This document shows positions 1-9,800 of a DNA stretch of 64,000 nucleotides, piece by piece. The notes below the pieces were generated by a model. That model was given only the letters and a program-made list of their open reading frames with translations. It ran no database searches and had not been told where the DNA came from. The position numbers and the translations under genes are program-made. Source of the stretch: Balneola sp. (GTDB taxonomy: Bacteria > Bacteroidota > Rhodothermia > Balneolales > Balneolaceae); contig NZMW01000010.1 of the NCBI GenBank assembly GCA_002694685.1, positions 496,001 through 560,000 on the forward strand, read 5' to 3'. Position 1 is the stretch's first letter; every line of letters starts with the position of its first letter.

Positions 1-895
1 AAGTTCTTCAAGACCATTTTCACTAAGCCCTTTTCAAACACTGTACTTCAGTAACAATGATTTAGCCAATGAAAGAATTCCGGGTATCTCTACGCCGGTC
101 ACTTTTAGCGGCGGGCTCACCACAGAAGGGGATAACTTTTTAAGCAATCTTTCCGGTTCAACCTCTTTACCACGGGATGTATATTCGCTGGAAGTCATAC
201 TTTTTAGAGTTACAGATGCCCGAGGCAGAGAAAATCTTGCCCGGGATGTAGCAGAGATTGGAGGGGGTGATAGCGGAGCCCTATCTTTTGACGAAAGTGA
301 GATCTATCTCAAGAGCCCGGGAGATGTAGCCGGATCGCTGGCCGAAATCACAAATCCTTATCCTCAATTTAGTTGGGAAGGCAACACGGGTGTGACCTAT
401 AGACTTTTGGTCGTTGAACAGACGGGGCAGGATAGTCCTGAGTCACTACTTCAGAGTGCGAAAAGTTCTTCTCCAATAGGTGAGGGCGGTTCGTTGCTAT
501 CTTTTGAAAACCTTGATGTTATTGTTGAAGGCACCTCTTTTCAGTTTCCGGCTTCCGGCGCGCAATCTTTGGAGGCAGGTAAAACCTATTACTGGAGAAT
601 TTTGAAAACAGTCCAATCCAGCGGAGATAGTGAAGATGTTTCTTCTGAGATATGGAGTTTTACACTTAAAGATGCCTCTAAGGTGACGGCCACGCTGCCC
701 GTATCACAGGAAGCTGAACAAGCAATTGTTGAATTGATTGGGCAAGAAGCATATCAAAGTTTAAAAAACAGGGGCTTCACACTTGAATCTCTTTCGTATG
801 ATGGGCAGGAATTTACAGGGACCGCTGCCGGTATAAAATTGGATGAGCTTCTTCAGAAAATACGAGATGAAGACATAATTGTAGCTGGAAATTAG
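1..895 (+). CDS. Exported/periplasmic hypothetical protein, 5' end cut off by window edge
   Basis: The reading frame is open from base 2 and ends at the TAG at 893-895, so the gene starts left of the window; the GTG at 392 is only an internal codon. About 297 residues are visible. They read like a beta-sandwich (Ig or fibronectin-like) segment, with phrases such as YPQFSWEGNTGVTYRLLV and AGKTYYWRILKT, followed by a small C-terminal alpha/beta domain (KVTATLPVSQEAEQAIVELI). I do not recognise a named family. The FecR-domain gene begins 10 bp downstream, and the outer-membrane-like and CHASE2 cyclase genes follow on the same strand, so it is probably the upstream part of one envelope operon. 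The function is unknown. Confidence 0.8.
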   Translation, partial: SSSRPFSLSPFQTLYFSNNDLANERIPGISTPVTFSGGLTTEGDNFLSNLSGSTSLPRDVYSLEVILFRVTDARGRENLARDVAEIGGGDSGALSFDESEIYLKSPGDVAGSLAEITNPYPQFSWEGNTGVTYRLLVVEQTGQDSPESLLQSAKSSSPIGEGGSLLSFENLDVIVEGTSFQFPASGAQSLEAGKTYYWRILKTVQSSGDSEDVSSEIWSFTLKDASKVTATLPVSQEAEQAIVELIGQEAYQSLKNRGFTLESLSYDGQEFTGTAAGIKLDELLQKIRDEDIIVAGN

Positions 896-905
896 AGGGA
901 TTATT

Positions 906-1649
906 ATGAAAATTTTGCTACGATATTTTTACATACTATTTGGCCTGGTACTGATACTAAGTTTTATCTGCCCGGAGTACGTTCAGGCCCAATCTGATCG
1001 TTCTATAGCTATTGTTAAGCATTTCAAACCGACTGTAGAAGTTCGGAATATGACGGTTGACAAGATGATGGAATTAGATTTAAGTGAAAATAAAGGGGAG
1101 CAGCTCTTTAGCGGAGATTCTTTGGAAACGGATGATGAAGGCTTTGCTTTGGTTGTTTTTATGGATGCCAGTGTAGCTAAAGTAAAACCAAGTTCTTTGC
1201 TGATTATCAATGGTGATGTTGCAACGGCATCTAAAGCGATGAATACGAGGATTAACATTATTAACGGTGAAATCTTTTTAAACGTTGAGCCTCAGGGTGG
1301 AAATGATTTTGAAGTGGCGACCAATCGGTCGTTAGCTTCGGTACAGGGTACAGACTTTGGCAGTACTTCAGAAGGATATGTTTGGGTAGAGGAAGGACAA
1401 GTAGATGTGACAGCACTTAACTCGGGGCAAACGGTCTCTCTATTTGAGAAGATGTTCGCACGGGTGGACGAGCAAGGAAATAACATAGATTCGGGTACTC
1501 TGAATGATCAGCAGTTAAGCGAACTAAATGAAGGTTTTGACGAAATCGAAAATGATTTAGTCGAGAAAGAAATCATATTGCGCTTCCGTGATCAAAATGG
1601 GCAGCTAAGGGAAGTTCGAATTGATGTTTTTGAAAAAGGAAATAATTAA
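906..1649 (+). CDS. FecR-domain exported protein
   Basis: 247 residues. An N-terminal signal peptide or anchor (about residues 4-28, LRYFYILFGLVLILSFICPEYVQAQ) is followed by a FecR-type beta domain at roughly 35-195. The domain includes the typical stretch ATNRSLASVQGTDFGSTSEG and the following VWVEEGQVDV and GQTVSLFEKM segments. A C-terminal acidic helical part ends in a short beta segment. FecR domains are periplasmic; in iron uptake they relay a signal to sigma factors, but stand-alone copies often accompany CHASE2 cyclases or barrel proteins. No FecI sigma factor is visible here. It sits 10 bp after the preceding gene and 51 bp before the barrel gene, consistent with co-transcription. 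The specific role is inferred from context. Confidence 0.85.
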   Translation: MKILLRYFYILFGLVLILSFICPEYVQAQSDRSIAIVKHFKPTVEVRNMTVDKMMELDLSENKGEQLFSGDSLETDDEGFALVVFMDASVAKVKPSSLLIINGDVATASKAMNTRINIINGEIFLNVEPQGGNDFEVATNRSLASVQGTDFGSTSEGYVWVEEGQVDVTALNSGQTVSLFEKMFARVDEQGNNIDSGTLNDQQLSELNEGFDEIENDLVEKEIILRFRDQNGQLREVRIDVFEKGNN

Positions 1650-1700
1650 CAGCACAATTCTTGGGTTTAAGGCTTAAGGTAAATCAACAATTAACCTGTA

Positions 1701-4445
1701 ATGGGGTTTTTTAAAAAAGGTACAACACTACTAATTCTGATGTTGGCTGCAGCGAATGCATATGGCCAATATACCATTCAGCATCAAGCTCCTGTTGCTT
1801 TACAAAAAGGGAGTACGAATACGCTGGAGTTCAGCCTGCCCGGAATCACTGAGGCAGATTTACAGCAAGCAAACCTTTTCTACAGGTTTGATGGGGATTT
1901 TAGCTATCAACAGCAAGAAGTTCGTTTTCAAAATGGAGGGCTGACGGCTTCCCTGGATATTAGAAACCAAAATGTAAGTACGGTCGAATATTATTTGGAA
2001 GTTCAGCTTATCTCAGGCGAAACACTATTTTTCCCCAATAACCTACCTTCCGAGAACCCTGTTGAAGTTGAGGTGGTTGAGCAGCTTAGTGAGCAAAAGG
2101 AACAGTTAGAAGGAGTTGATTACACCATTCTTTCTCCACGCCCCGGTAATGGAGTCACTACTGATGATGTAGTCATTGCTCTGGCGTTGTTCTACGAAAA
2201 GTCTGATTTGCCTCCCGGTGTATTTAAACTGCTCATTGATGGAAAAGATGTTACCGCCGAGGCCGACACCAGTGCATACTATATTTCTTATATACCTAAA
2301 GACCTTGGTTCAGGGCCACACACTATTTCACTTGAATACCAAACAGAAGGAAAAGTATTTGCTGTGACAGACTGGAGGTTTGCGGTTGTTTCTCCGGGAC
2401 AGGCGAGCTTTCAGGGATTTGGTCCCAGTCGAATTCCACAAGGCAGGGTTGAATTGACGGCACGTAATCAGATTATTTCCGGAGACGTGAACAATGCATA
2501 CACCGGTCGAACGAATATTAATGGAGCCTATGGAGATTTCCGGTATTCCCTCAATGGCTATTTGACCTCTCAGGAATCAGTACGACTTCAGCCCCAAAAT
2601 AGATATGGAATTGATTTAGCCTATGGCGACTGGTGGGATTTTGAAGCTGGCCATGTGTATCCAACAATGAGTCAGTTTACAATCTCAGGGCGAAGAGTTC
2701 ATGGGCTGAACACGTCTTTGCATTTGCTTAATGAGAACATCAACCTGCAGTTTATATACGGGGAATTAGACCGTGAAATTACCAATCAATATGACAGCCT
2801 TTTGGTTGAAGATGTGGTAGTCGGTGCCGATTCAGTTGTTGATCAAAACTTCCTTCTAACGTATCAGGAAGGGGGAAGAGGAAGTTTTCAGCGAAAGGTT
2901 ACAGGAGGAAGAATTGGCTTTGGTAACGAAGAAAAGTTTCAGATTGGAATACAGGCACTAAGGATTCAGGATGACACCACTTCCATTTTTAATGTCAGGG
3001 ATTATCTTGATTTAGCAAGTTCTTCAGCAGTGTATGGCAGTAACCTGAATTCAGATGATATAGACAGTTTGTTGGCAAATCCGGATCGGCTGGACGTTCG
3101 GGGAGGGAATGTAAAACCGAAAGGCAATCTTGTCGCAGGGGCAGATTTTAAAATGGGGTTGCTGAATAACAGAGTCAGACTGGAGTCGGAAGCGGTAATC
3201 AGCGCACTTAATAACAATATTTATGACGGTCCGCTCACTGTACAGCGTGCTGAGGATCTGGGTTTCGATGTAAATCAAAAAACGGCTGATTTACTGGAAC
3301 AGCTTTCCTGGCTTATTATCGTAAACGAAAATATGAATACCCTTCCTTTTAGAATCTCTGAAGATGAAAGTGGAGAACTGAGCGGCAATGCGTTTTTCCC
3401 GACCGGTATTTTGGCGACCAATAGTGAACTTTCGCTTAGGTATCCGAACAACAACTTCAGGCTTCAATACCGCTGGATTGGTCCTGGTTTTAATTCCCTC
3501 GCCAACTCAACCATTCGAAAAGATGTGGCCGGCTTTACTATTTCTGACCGGCTTAATTTCCTTTCAAACAGAATGTATGTGACACTGGGCTATGAAAACC
3601 TAAACGATAATGTGACCGGCACCCGTGATGCGACCACTAATACCAATACCTATCGCACTAATGTGAGCTGGTATCCGGTAGACCGTAGCTTGCCAAGGGT
3701 AAGTGCCGGACTCAGATATCGTACCCGTGATAATGGAGTAGAGCGGCAAAACTTCTTACTGTCAGATGATTTGGTGAATGCCGCAGTACAAAACATCCGG
3801 CAGGAACAAAGAAATATCAATGGGCAGGATACGCTGATTATTCTTAGCACAGCAACTCCCCGATCTAACTATTCTGTAAATATCAATACATCCATCACGC
3901 AACAATTTAGCCTGATGAATGCCCGAAACGATATTTCGCTGAGCTATACAAACCTGAATACGACCGATGAAGTATTCGCTTATGGTGATATCGCAAGTTC
4001 TGCTTTCTCCCTGAGTTTAAATTCCAGATTTAGCGACCTTCCTTTAGAAACCCAATTTGGGTTTACTTATAACAATACTGAAGCAGGGAGTGGGCTGAAC
4101 AAAATTAATATTTTCGGAATGTATGCCGGAGGTAATTTTAGGATGATGGAAGACAAATTAACGGTAAACGGCCGGTTAGCTATCACTCAGAATAAGACAG
4201 AGAACAGAATGCTGCTGATTCGTGATAACCCAAACAGTGATGAGTTAAACGATAATGTTTACGATGATTACTTTATTTTGGGAGATGATATAACTAAAAG
4301 CACCTTTTCAACTTTTGTAATTCAGGCAGGAGCACGATATAATTTTAATGAGTATCATGCCTTAGTATTTGATTCTAATCTAACGAATGTAAGTGGCCGA
4401 GCTAATGACAGAATTGTTCAGCTTCGATATGTTTTCAGTTTTTAA
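1701..4445 (+). CDS. Large putative outer-membrane beta-barrel protein
   Basis: 914 residues with a clear signal peptide (MGFFKKGTTLLILMLAAANA, cleavage near YGQ). Residues about 25-240 look like two beta-sandwich domains, the second opening with YTILSPRPGNGV. From about 250 to the end the sequence is a run of alternating hydrophobic/polar strands separated by Asp/Asn-rich loops (for example NNNFRLQYRWIGPG, RMYVTLGYENLNDN), and it ends in RIVQLRYVFSF. A terminal aromatic strand of this kind is typical of an outer-membrane barrel. No TonB box or plug is evident and I cannot assign a family. The stop lies 4 bp before the CHASE2 cyclase start, so the two are almost certainly co-translated, suggesting an envelope assembly or sensing unit. 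Confidence 0.75.
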   Translation: MGFFKKGTTLLILMLAAANAYGQYTIQHQAPVALQKGSTNTLEFSLPGITEADLQQANLFYRFDGDFSYQQQEVRFQNGGLTASLDIRNQNVSTVEYYLEVQLISGETLFFPNNLPSENPVEVEVVEQLSEQKEQLEGVDYTILSPRPGNGVTTDDVVIALALFYEKSDLPPGVFKLLIDGKDVTAEADTSAYYISYIPKDLGSGPHTISLEYQTEGKVFAVTDWRFAVVSPGQASFQGFGPSRIPQGRVELTARNQIISGDVNNAYTGRTNINGAYGDFRYSLNGYLTSQESVRLQPQNRYGIDLAYGDWWDFEAGHVYPTMSQFTISGRRVHGLNTSLHLLNENINLQFIYGELDREITNQYDSLLVEDVVVGADSVVDQNFLLTYQEGGRGSFQRKVTGGRIGFGNEEKFQIGIQALRIQDDTTSIFNVRDYLDLASSSAVYGSNLNSDDIDSLLANPDRLDVRGGNVKPKGNLVAGADFKMGLLNNRVRLESEAVISALNNNIYDGPLTVQRAEDLGFDVNQKTADLLEQLSWLIIVNENMNTLPFRISEDESGELSGNAFFPTGILATNSELSLRYPNNNFRLQYRWIGPGFNSLANSTIRKDVAGFTISDRLNFLSNRMYVTLGYENLNDNVTGTRDATTNTNTYRTNVSWYPVDRSLPRVSAGLRYRTRDNGVERQNFLLSDDLVNAAVQNIRQEQRNINGQDTLIILSTATPRSNYSVNINTSITQQFSLMNARNDISLSYTNLNTTDEVFAYGDIASSAFSLSLNSRFSDLPLETQFGFTYNNTEAGSGLNKINIFGMYAGGNFRMMEDKLTVNGRLAITQNKTENRMLLIRDNPNSDELNDNVYDDYFILGDDITKSTFSTFVIQAGARYNFNEYHALVFDSNLTNVSGRANDRIVQLRYVFSF

Positions 4446-4449
4446 GTAG

Positions 4450-6609
4450 ATGCCAAAACAAAAAAGTAGAATTTCATCAGTTGTATTTATAGCCCTTGCT
4501 GCATTTCTGCTTTCACTTATTTTGATACTCCTCAAGCCCGTTCAGATTTTAGAGCTCAAGTACACCGATCAGCTTTTTGAATGGCGTGGTCCCCTGGATG
4601 TTTCTGACTCACCAATTGTATTAGTAGCAATCAGCCAAAAGGCAGATGAGGAGATTCCTTACAAATTTCCATGGCCCACCAATTTGCACGCCAAGCTCGT
4701 TGAGAATCTGAATAAAGCTGGCGCAAAAGTCATTGTTTTCGATGTGGTGTTCAATAATCCTGATATCTATGAGCCGAAAAACGATACGCTATTTGCTGAG
4801 GCCATGCAGAAATACGGGAACGTAACTTTAGCCGGTGATCTCCAGCGAATTGAAATAAACAACTCAGTGGAGGTTTCGCAGTTATTTCCAAACAGAGTGC
4901 TCCAGGCCGGTAACCCTAATAAAGTCGCATTGGTGCAGGTTTACCCGGATTTAGACGGAGCCATACGCTCGTACCGATTTGGTCAGCAGCATCAGGGTAC
5001 AAATTATTACCGTTTAGGTATCGAAGCTCTGCGGGAATATTACGGTTTCTCTTATGATGAAATTGATCCCATCGGCCCCAATCCCGAAAGTGACTATTTC
5101 AGCGTTGGTCCCTTTGAGATTTTGAAAGAACGAGGCAATTCTTTTCTTATCAATTACTATGGACCGGAAAGCACATTTCCTTCGGTTTCTTATGAGGAAG
5201 TTATTGATGACTCGACGTACACTACAGTTTTTGAGTCTGGGCTTGGGTTCGAAGTTAATGCCTTCGACGACCCTGATATTGGTCATCTGGCAAAAGAAAC
5301 TTTCAAAGACAAAATTGTTATAGTTGGCTCCACAATGGCGTTGCTTAAGGATTTTTACCCTACCCCTTTTGCCAACGAAGGCAACAATGAGCGACCCGGA
5401 TATCAAATTCATGCGAATGCCATTCAAACAATTATAGATGGTAACTATATAGACCGGTTTCGTGGATGGTACACTATACTCATCATGGTTTTCTTTTGCC
5501 TGAGCCTGGCACTTTTGAATCGTTTTGGGAATGCAAACTGGGGACTGCTGGTATCCATAATTTTGGGCAGCGGATATACGGCCATCACTTATTGGGCATT
5601 TATAGATCATAATGTTTTGATGATGATCACAGGCCCAATTCTAGCTGTGGTGATAACCCAGATAAGTATGGTTGGTTACGAGTATTACATTGAGGAAAAA
5701 GAGAAACGGAGGATTAAAGGGATGTTCGCATCCTATGTATCACCCGAACTGGTTGACCGTATGATAGAATCGGGGGAAGAACCACAGCTTGGCGGTGAAG
5801 AGACGTATATGACGGCTTTTTTCAGTGATGTTGTTTCATTTTCAACATTCTCCGAACAGCTTGAGGCGAAGCAGCTTGTTAAGCTTATTAATGAATATCT
5901 GAGTACGATGACCGATACTCTGAATAACCGAGGCGGCACCTTAGATAAATACATCGGCGATGCCATTGTTGCTTTTTTTGGGTCACCGGTTCCTCAAAAA
6001 GATCATGCCCTTCAAGCCTGTATTTCATCGCAATTAATGCAAAAGCAGCTGGCTGAACTAAGAGAGAAATGGAAAAAGGACGGCTGGCCTGAACTGGTGT
6101 ATACCATGCAGCAAAGAATGGGGATGAACACTGGGTTGATGGTTACAGGAAATATGGGTTCAAGCCGGCGCTTCAACTACACGATGATGGGAGACAATGT
6201 GAATTTAGCTTCCAGGTGTGAAACAGGGGCTAAGAAGTATGAGGTGTTCACGATGGTTACGGAATCTACAAAAAATGAGGCGGAGAAATTCGGTGATGAT
6301 TGTGTGTTTCGTTTGCTCGATCATATTGTAGTTAAAGGAAGAACGAAGCCGGTAAAAGTGTACGAGATAGCCGGGCTTAGAGATGATGTTGAAGAACCCA
6401 TGAAAGAGTGTATTGGATTGTATGAAGAAGCGCTTGATCTTTATTTCAAACAAGAATGGGATGAGGCCATTTCAAAATTCAAAGCCTCTGAGAAACTCGA
6501 AAAATACAGACGTAACCCTTCCGGAATATTTATAGATCGGTGTGAAATGATGCGAGAAAATCAGCCCGGTCCCGATTGGAATGGGGTCTTCATTATGAAG
6601 ACAAAGTAA
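4450..6609 (+). CDS. CHASE2-domain adenylate/guanylate cyclase
   Basis: 719 residues. One membrane segment (about 12-30) precedes a periplasmic CHASE2 domain (about 33-335). Three closely spaced membrane helices (about 340-410) lead to a class III cyclase domain (about 435-630) and a short helical C-terminus. Catalytic residues are present: metal-binding Asp460 in FFSDVVSF and Asp504 in DKYIGDAIVAFFG, base-contacting Lys500, and transition-state Asn585 and Arg589 in MMGDNVNLASR. It should convert ATP or GTP to a cyclic nucleotide; the substrate cannot be settled by eye. The start is 4 bp after the barrel gene stop. Together with the FecR protein this suggests an envelope sensor producing cyclic nucleotide in the cytoplasm. 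Confidence 0.92.
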   Translation: MPKQKSRISSVVFIALAAFLLSLILILLKPVQILELKYTDQLFEWRGPLDVSDSPIVLVAISQKADEEIPYKFPWPTNLHAKLVENLNKAGAKVIVFDVVFNNPDIYEPKNDTLFAEAMQKYGNVTLAGDLQRIEINNSVEVSQLFPNRVLQAGNPNKVALVQVYPDLDGAIRSYRFGQQHQGTNYYRLGIEALREYYGFSYDEIDPIGPNPESDYFSVGPFEILKERGNSFLINYYGPESTFPSVSYEEVIDDSTYTTVFESGLGFEVNAFDDPDIGHLAKETFKDKIVIVGSTMALLKDFYPTPFANEGNNERPGYQIHANAIQTIIDGNYIDRFRGWYTILIMVFFCLSLALLNRFGNANWGLLVSIILGSGYTAITYWAFIDHNVLMMITGPILAVVITQISMVGYEYYIEEKEKRRIKGMFASYVSPELVDRMIESGEEPQLGGEETYMTAFFSDVVSFSTFSEQLEAKQLVKLINEYLSTMTDTLNNRGGTLDKYIGDAIVAFFGSPVPQKDHALQACISSQLMQKQLAELREKWKKDGWPELVYTMQQRMGMNTGLMVTGNMGSSRRFNYTMMGDNVNLASRCETGAKKYEVFTMVTESTKNEAEKFGDDCVFRLLDHIVVKGRTKPVKVYEIAGLRDDVEEPMKECIGLYEEALDLYFKQEWDEAISKFKASEKLEKYRRNPSGIFIDRCEMMRENQPGPDWNGVFIMKTK

Positions 6610-6631
6610 GGGGGGGGGGAGTAAAAAATAA

Positions 6632-6662
6632 ATTCAGGATAGATTGTGTGTTTATCCTGAAT
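6632..6662. terminator. Hairpin between cyclase and tRNA-Ser
   Basis: A perfect 10-bp inverted repeat (ATTCAGGATA / TATCCTGAAT) with an 11-nt loop lies 22 bp after the cyclase stop. It separates the cyclase from the convergent tRNA-Ser. There is no long T run, so it is only a probable terminator. A run of ten G residues (6610-6619) sits between the stop codon and the hairpin. Confidence 0.5.
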
Positions 6663-6667
6663 AAATG

Positions 6668-6756
6668 CGGAGAGGGAGGGATTCGAACCCTCGATACCTC
6701 GTTAGAGGTATACTCCCTTAGCAGGGGAGCGCTTTCAGCCACTCAGCCACCTCTCC
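6668..6756 (-). tRNA. tRNA-Ser (anticodon GCU)
   Basis: Read on the minus strand, the acceptor arm GGAGAGG pairs with CCTCTCC and the discriminator base is G. The anticodon stem-loop CTCCC-CTGCTAA-GGGAG gives anticodon GCT. A long variable arm follows, and the T-arm carries GGTTCGAATCC. The length of 89 nt and the long variable arm are typical of tRNA-Ser. The 3' CCA is not encoded. Confidence 0.95.
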
Positions 6757-6847
6757 GTTTTTTGAAGGGCAACAAATATAGCGACCTTTCAGGACTAATA
6801 GCAACCTTTTTGGAGCTTTATTCTGAACGGTTTTTTTTAGTTGTATT

Positions 6848-9800
6848 TTATGAGATAGCCAACCCTTCTTTAGGAAATCGAAGGGTAAAAGTAGAGCCGG
6901 TTCCAACGCTTGACTTAACTTGTATTTCACCATTATGAAGTCCCACCATTTCACGAGAAATGAGAAGCCCAAGCCCTGTTCCCTTTTCCTCATTAGTGCC
7001 GATACGTGAGGTATTGGTGTCGAGCCGAAGAAGTTCGTTTACCAGTTTTGAAGACATGCCTATACCGTTGTCTTCAATTTCGATAACGTAAAATTCATTA
7101 TCCTGAAAAAGCCGGGTAATTACTTTCCCACCATTTGGGGTGAACTTAATGGCATTAGAAATGAGGTTCCTCAAAACTGTCTGCAACATATTAAGGTCAG
7201 CATTTAAGTGAAGTTCTTTTGGGATGTCGCTTTCCAGAGTGACGTTTTTTTGCTGAGCTACATGATCAAATAGTTGATGGGTCCTTTCAATTAATTCCTG
7301 AAGATTTACTTTCTCTGGTTCGGGTTGAATTTTTCCAGTATTGAGTGAAGCCCAACTAAGTAGGTGTTCCACCAGCTCCAGCAACGATTTTGATGAAGCG
7401 TGGATATACTCAAGACTAGTTTTCAGCTCTTTTCGGTCTGCTTCTTCAACTTCGTCAATCATCATTTCACTATATCCCAAAATAGCCTGAAATGGATTGC
7501 GTAAGTCATGAGCTATTAAGGAAAAGAACTTATCCTTGGTTTTGTTGCTCTCCTCCAGTTCCTCAGCCTGGAGCTTAATGATTTTACTCTTCTCCTGAAT
7601 ATCTGATTTTTCTTTTCGGAGCTCGGCTGTTTGCTCTTCAATAATTTTCTGGAGTTGTTCTTGCTTGCGAACGAGGTACTTATATCTGACCTGTGAGGCA
7701 GAGTAATAGCCCACCCCAATAATGACAACCAGCAATAAATAAAACCATACTTGTTCATAGAAAAAAGGCTGGATGCTAATCATTGCAACGGCAGGTTCAG
7801 TACTCCATACGCCGTCAGTATTTGCCGCTGAAACCTCAAAGGTGTAATCTCCGGAGGGCACATTCACATACGATGCGGTTCGTTCTCCAAAAACTTCAAC
7901 CCAATCGTCATCGTAGCCGTTGAGTTTATATCGATAGCGTGTTTTTTCGGGAGCAGCAAAGGTCAGGCCATGAAAATTGACATCAAAGCTTTTATACTCT
8001 TTCTGGATTTGAACTTCTGAAGCTTCATAAGAAGTGTTCCCTGCTACAACATTTTTTATGAAAATATTTGGCGGGACTTTACCAGCCCGGCTTGGCTTCG
8101 ATTTAAATATAGCGACCCCTTCTTGTGTGGCGAACCAAAAGTCTCCGTTGGAAGTCCTCAATCCTGCTTCCTGTACCGAACCGTTGCCTTCAGGATTTCT
8201 CATGCCCTCTTCACGCCCAAAGTGCAGAAGGGTAAAAGCGCCAACTTCACCATCCAGATAAGCATTTAGTTCACTTTTATGAATTTTGAAAACGCCACGA
8301 TTTGATGATGCCCAAAGCCAATTCTCGCTATCCTGAGAAACCCAATGTATAATATGATCAGGAAGTCCATCTTCGGTATTAATGAAAGTTACCTCTCCTT
8401 CTTTAATCCGATTAAGGCCGTTATTTTCAGTTCCCACCCAGATGGAGCCCGGCTCGGATTCATCTACATATATTGATCGAATGTTATTTGAGGATAAGCC
8501 AGACTCAACTGTATAATTGGTGAAAGTCCCCTCATGGAAACGACTCACTCCACCATCGAGTGTTCCCACCCAGAGTGCTCCATCATGGTCTTCAGTGATA
8601 TAGCGGATTTTATATCCGGCTAAACCGTCATCCAGATTAAAAATTTCGTGCTGTTCATTTATGGGGTCGAACTTAACCAATCCTCCATAGGTACCTACCC
8701 AAAGTTGCCCGGAACTGGATTTAAAAATTGAGTGAACGTCATTGATTTCTACATTTTTTCCGATGGTGTAATTTTGGAAACCATCGCCAGTAAATTTATC
8801 CAGGCCTTTCTGGTGATATCCAATCCATATGTTACCATCGGATCCCTTTCCAATTGCCTGGATAATATTAGAAGCGATGCCATCAGCGACGTCGTAGGTT
8901 CGTATGTCATTTCCCTCAAGTACATTAATACCGTGGCCCCGGGTTCCCACCCAATACCGTTGGGGGTTTTCTTCAAACATTGCCAGTGTATTATCTCCGG
9001 AAAGGCCTTCAGGAGTTCCAATATTTCGAACCTTTGATCGGCTTACGTTAATCAAACCATTAGTGTTTGTACTCAGCCAGATAATCCCCTCCCGATCTTC
9101 AAAGATGTTATTGATGTAGTAGTCTTTAACTTCCTCTACATCGTTAAGCTTTTGCAGGGTCCCATCTTGTAAAACACTTAAAGTGCCTCCATCTCCGACT
9201 AGCCAAAGCGTTTCATCCTGATCTCTTAAGAAATGATGATAGGTTTCCTGAGTGCGAAGAGCGTAATCCGGTAGTTTTTCGATTCGGCTTCCTTTATCCT
9301 GATACGTACCTCCTTGCGTTAGGTACAGAAGAATTTGGTCGTCCTCATAAACGTTCAAGACGGGAGCATCTGAGAGAGGAGCGTATTTTGGAAGGCTATG
9401 TAGTTCGCCATCAATCCACTTAAAAAGTCCGGCTTCTGTCGCTGCCAAAATTGCTCCATCAGAAGTTTGATGAACATCCAGCATTCGGACATCTTTTTGT
9501 TCCGCACTTATGAAGTAAGACGTCACTTTACCTTGGTCTAAATGTATAAGTCCATGATTTGTGCTAATCCAGATGGTTTGATCATCAGCTTCAATAATGT
9601 CATGGATTTGATTTTGGCGGGCTATCTCAGTTTCAAAGGCTCTGGAAAATTGAGTTCCATTATAAACGAAAAGCCCACTATGGGTAATGAAAAACATACG
9701 TCCATCTGAACTCTCCATAATTTTGGTGATGTCAGAACTAGTGAAGCCATTTTTATCTCCAAAGTGAGTGAAAGTGTCATCCTGAATCAATATCACCCCG

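Noticed and set aside
944-948. Avoidance of CCWGG as a sign of long-standing restriction
   Set aside because: CCTGG and CCAGG sites are easy to find (for example at 944), so no avoidance can be claimed without a proper count.
5014-5610. 198-residue ORF antisense to the CHASE2 cyclase
   Set aside because: It overlaps the CHASE2 and membrane region of a convincing gene; the composition is not protein-like.
6576-6938. 120-residue ORF crossing the cyclase end, the tRNA and the kinase end
   Set aside because: It reads through a tRNA gene and a terminator, so it cannot be a protein gene.
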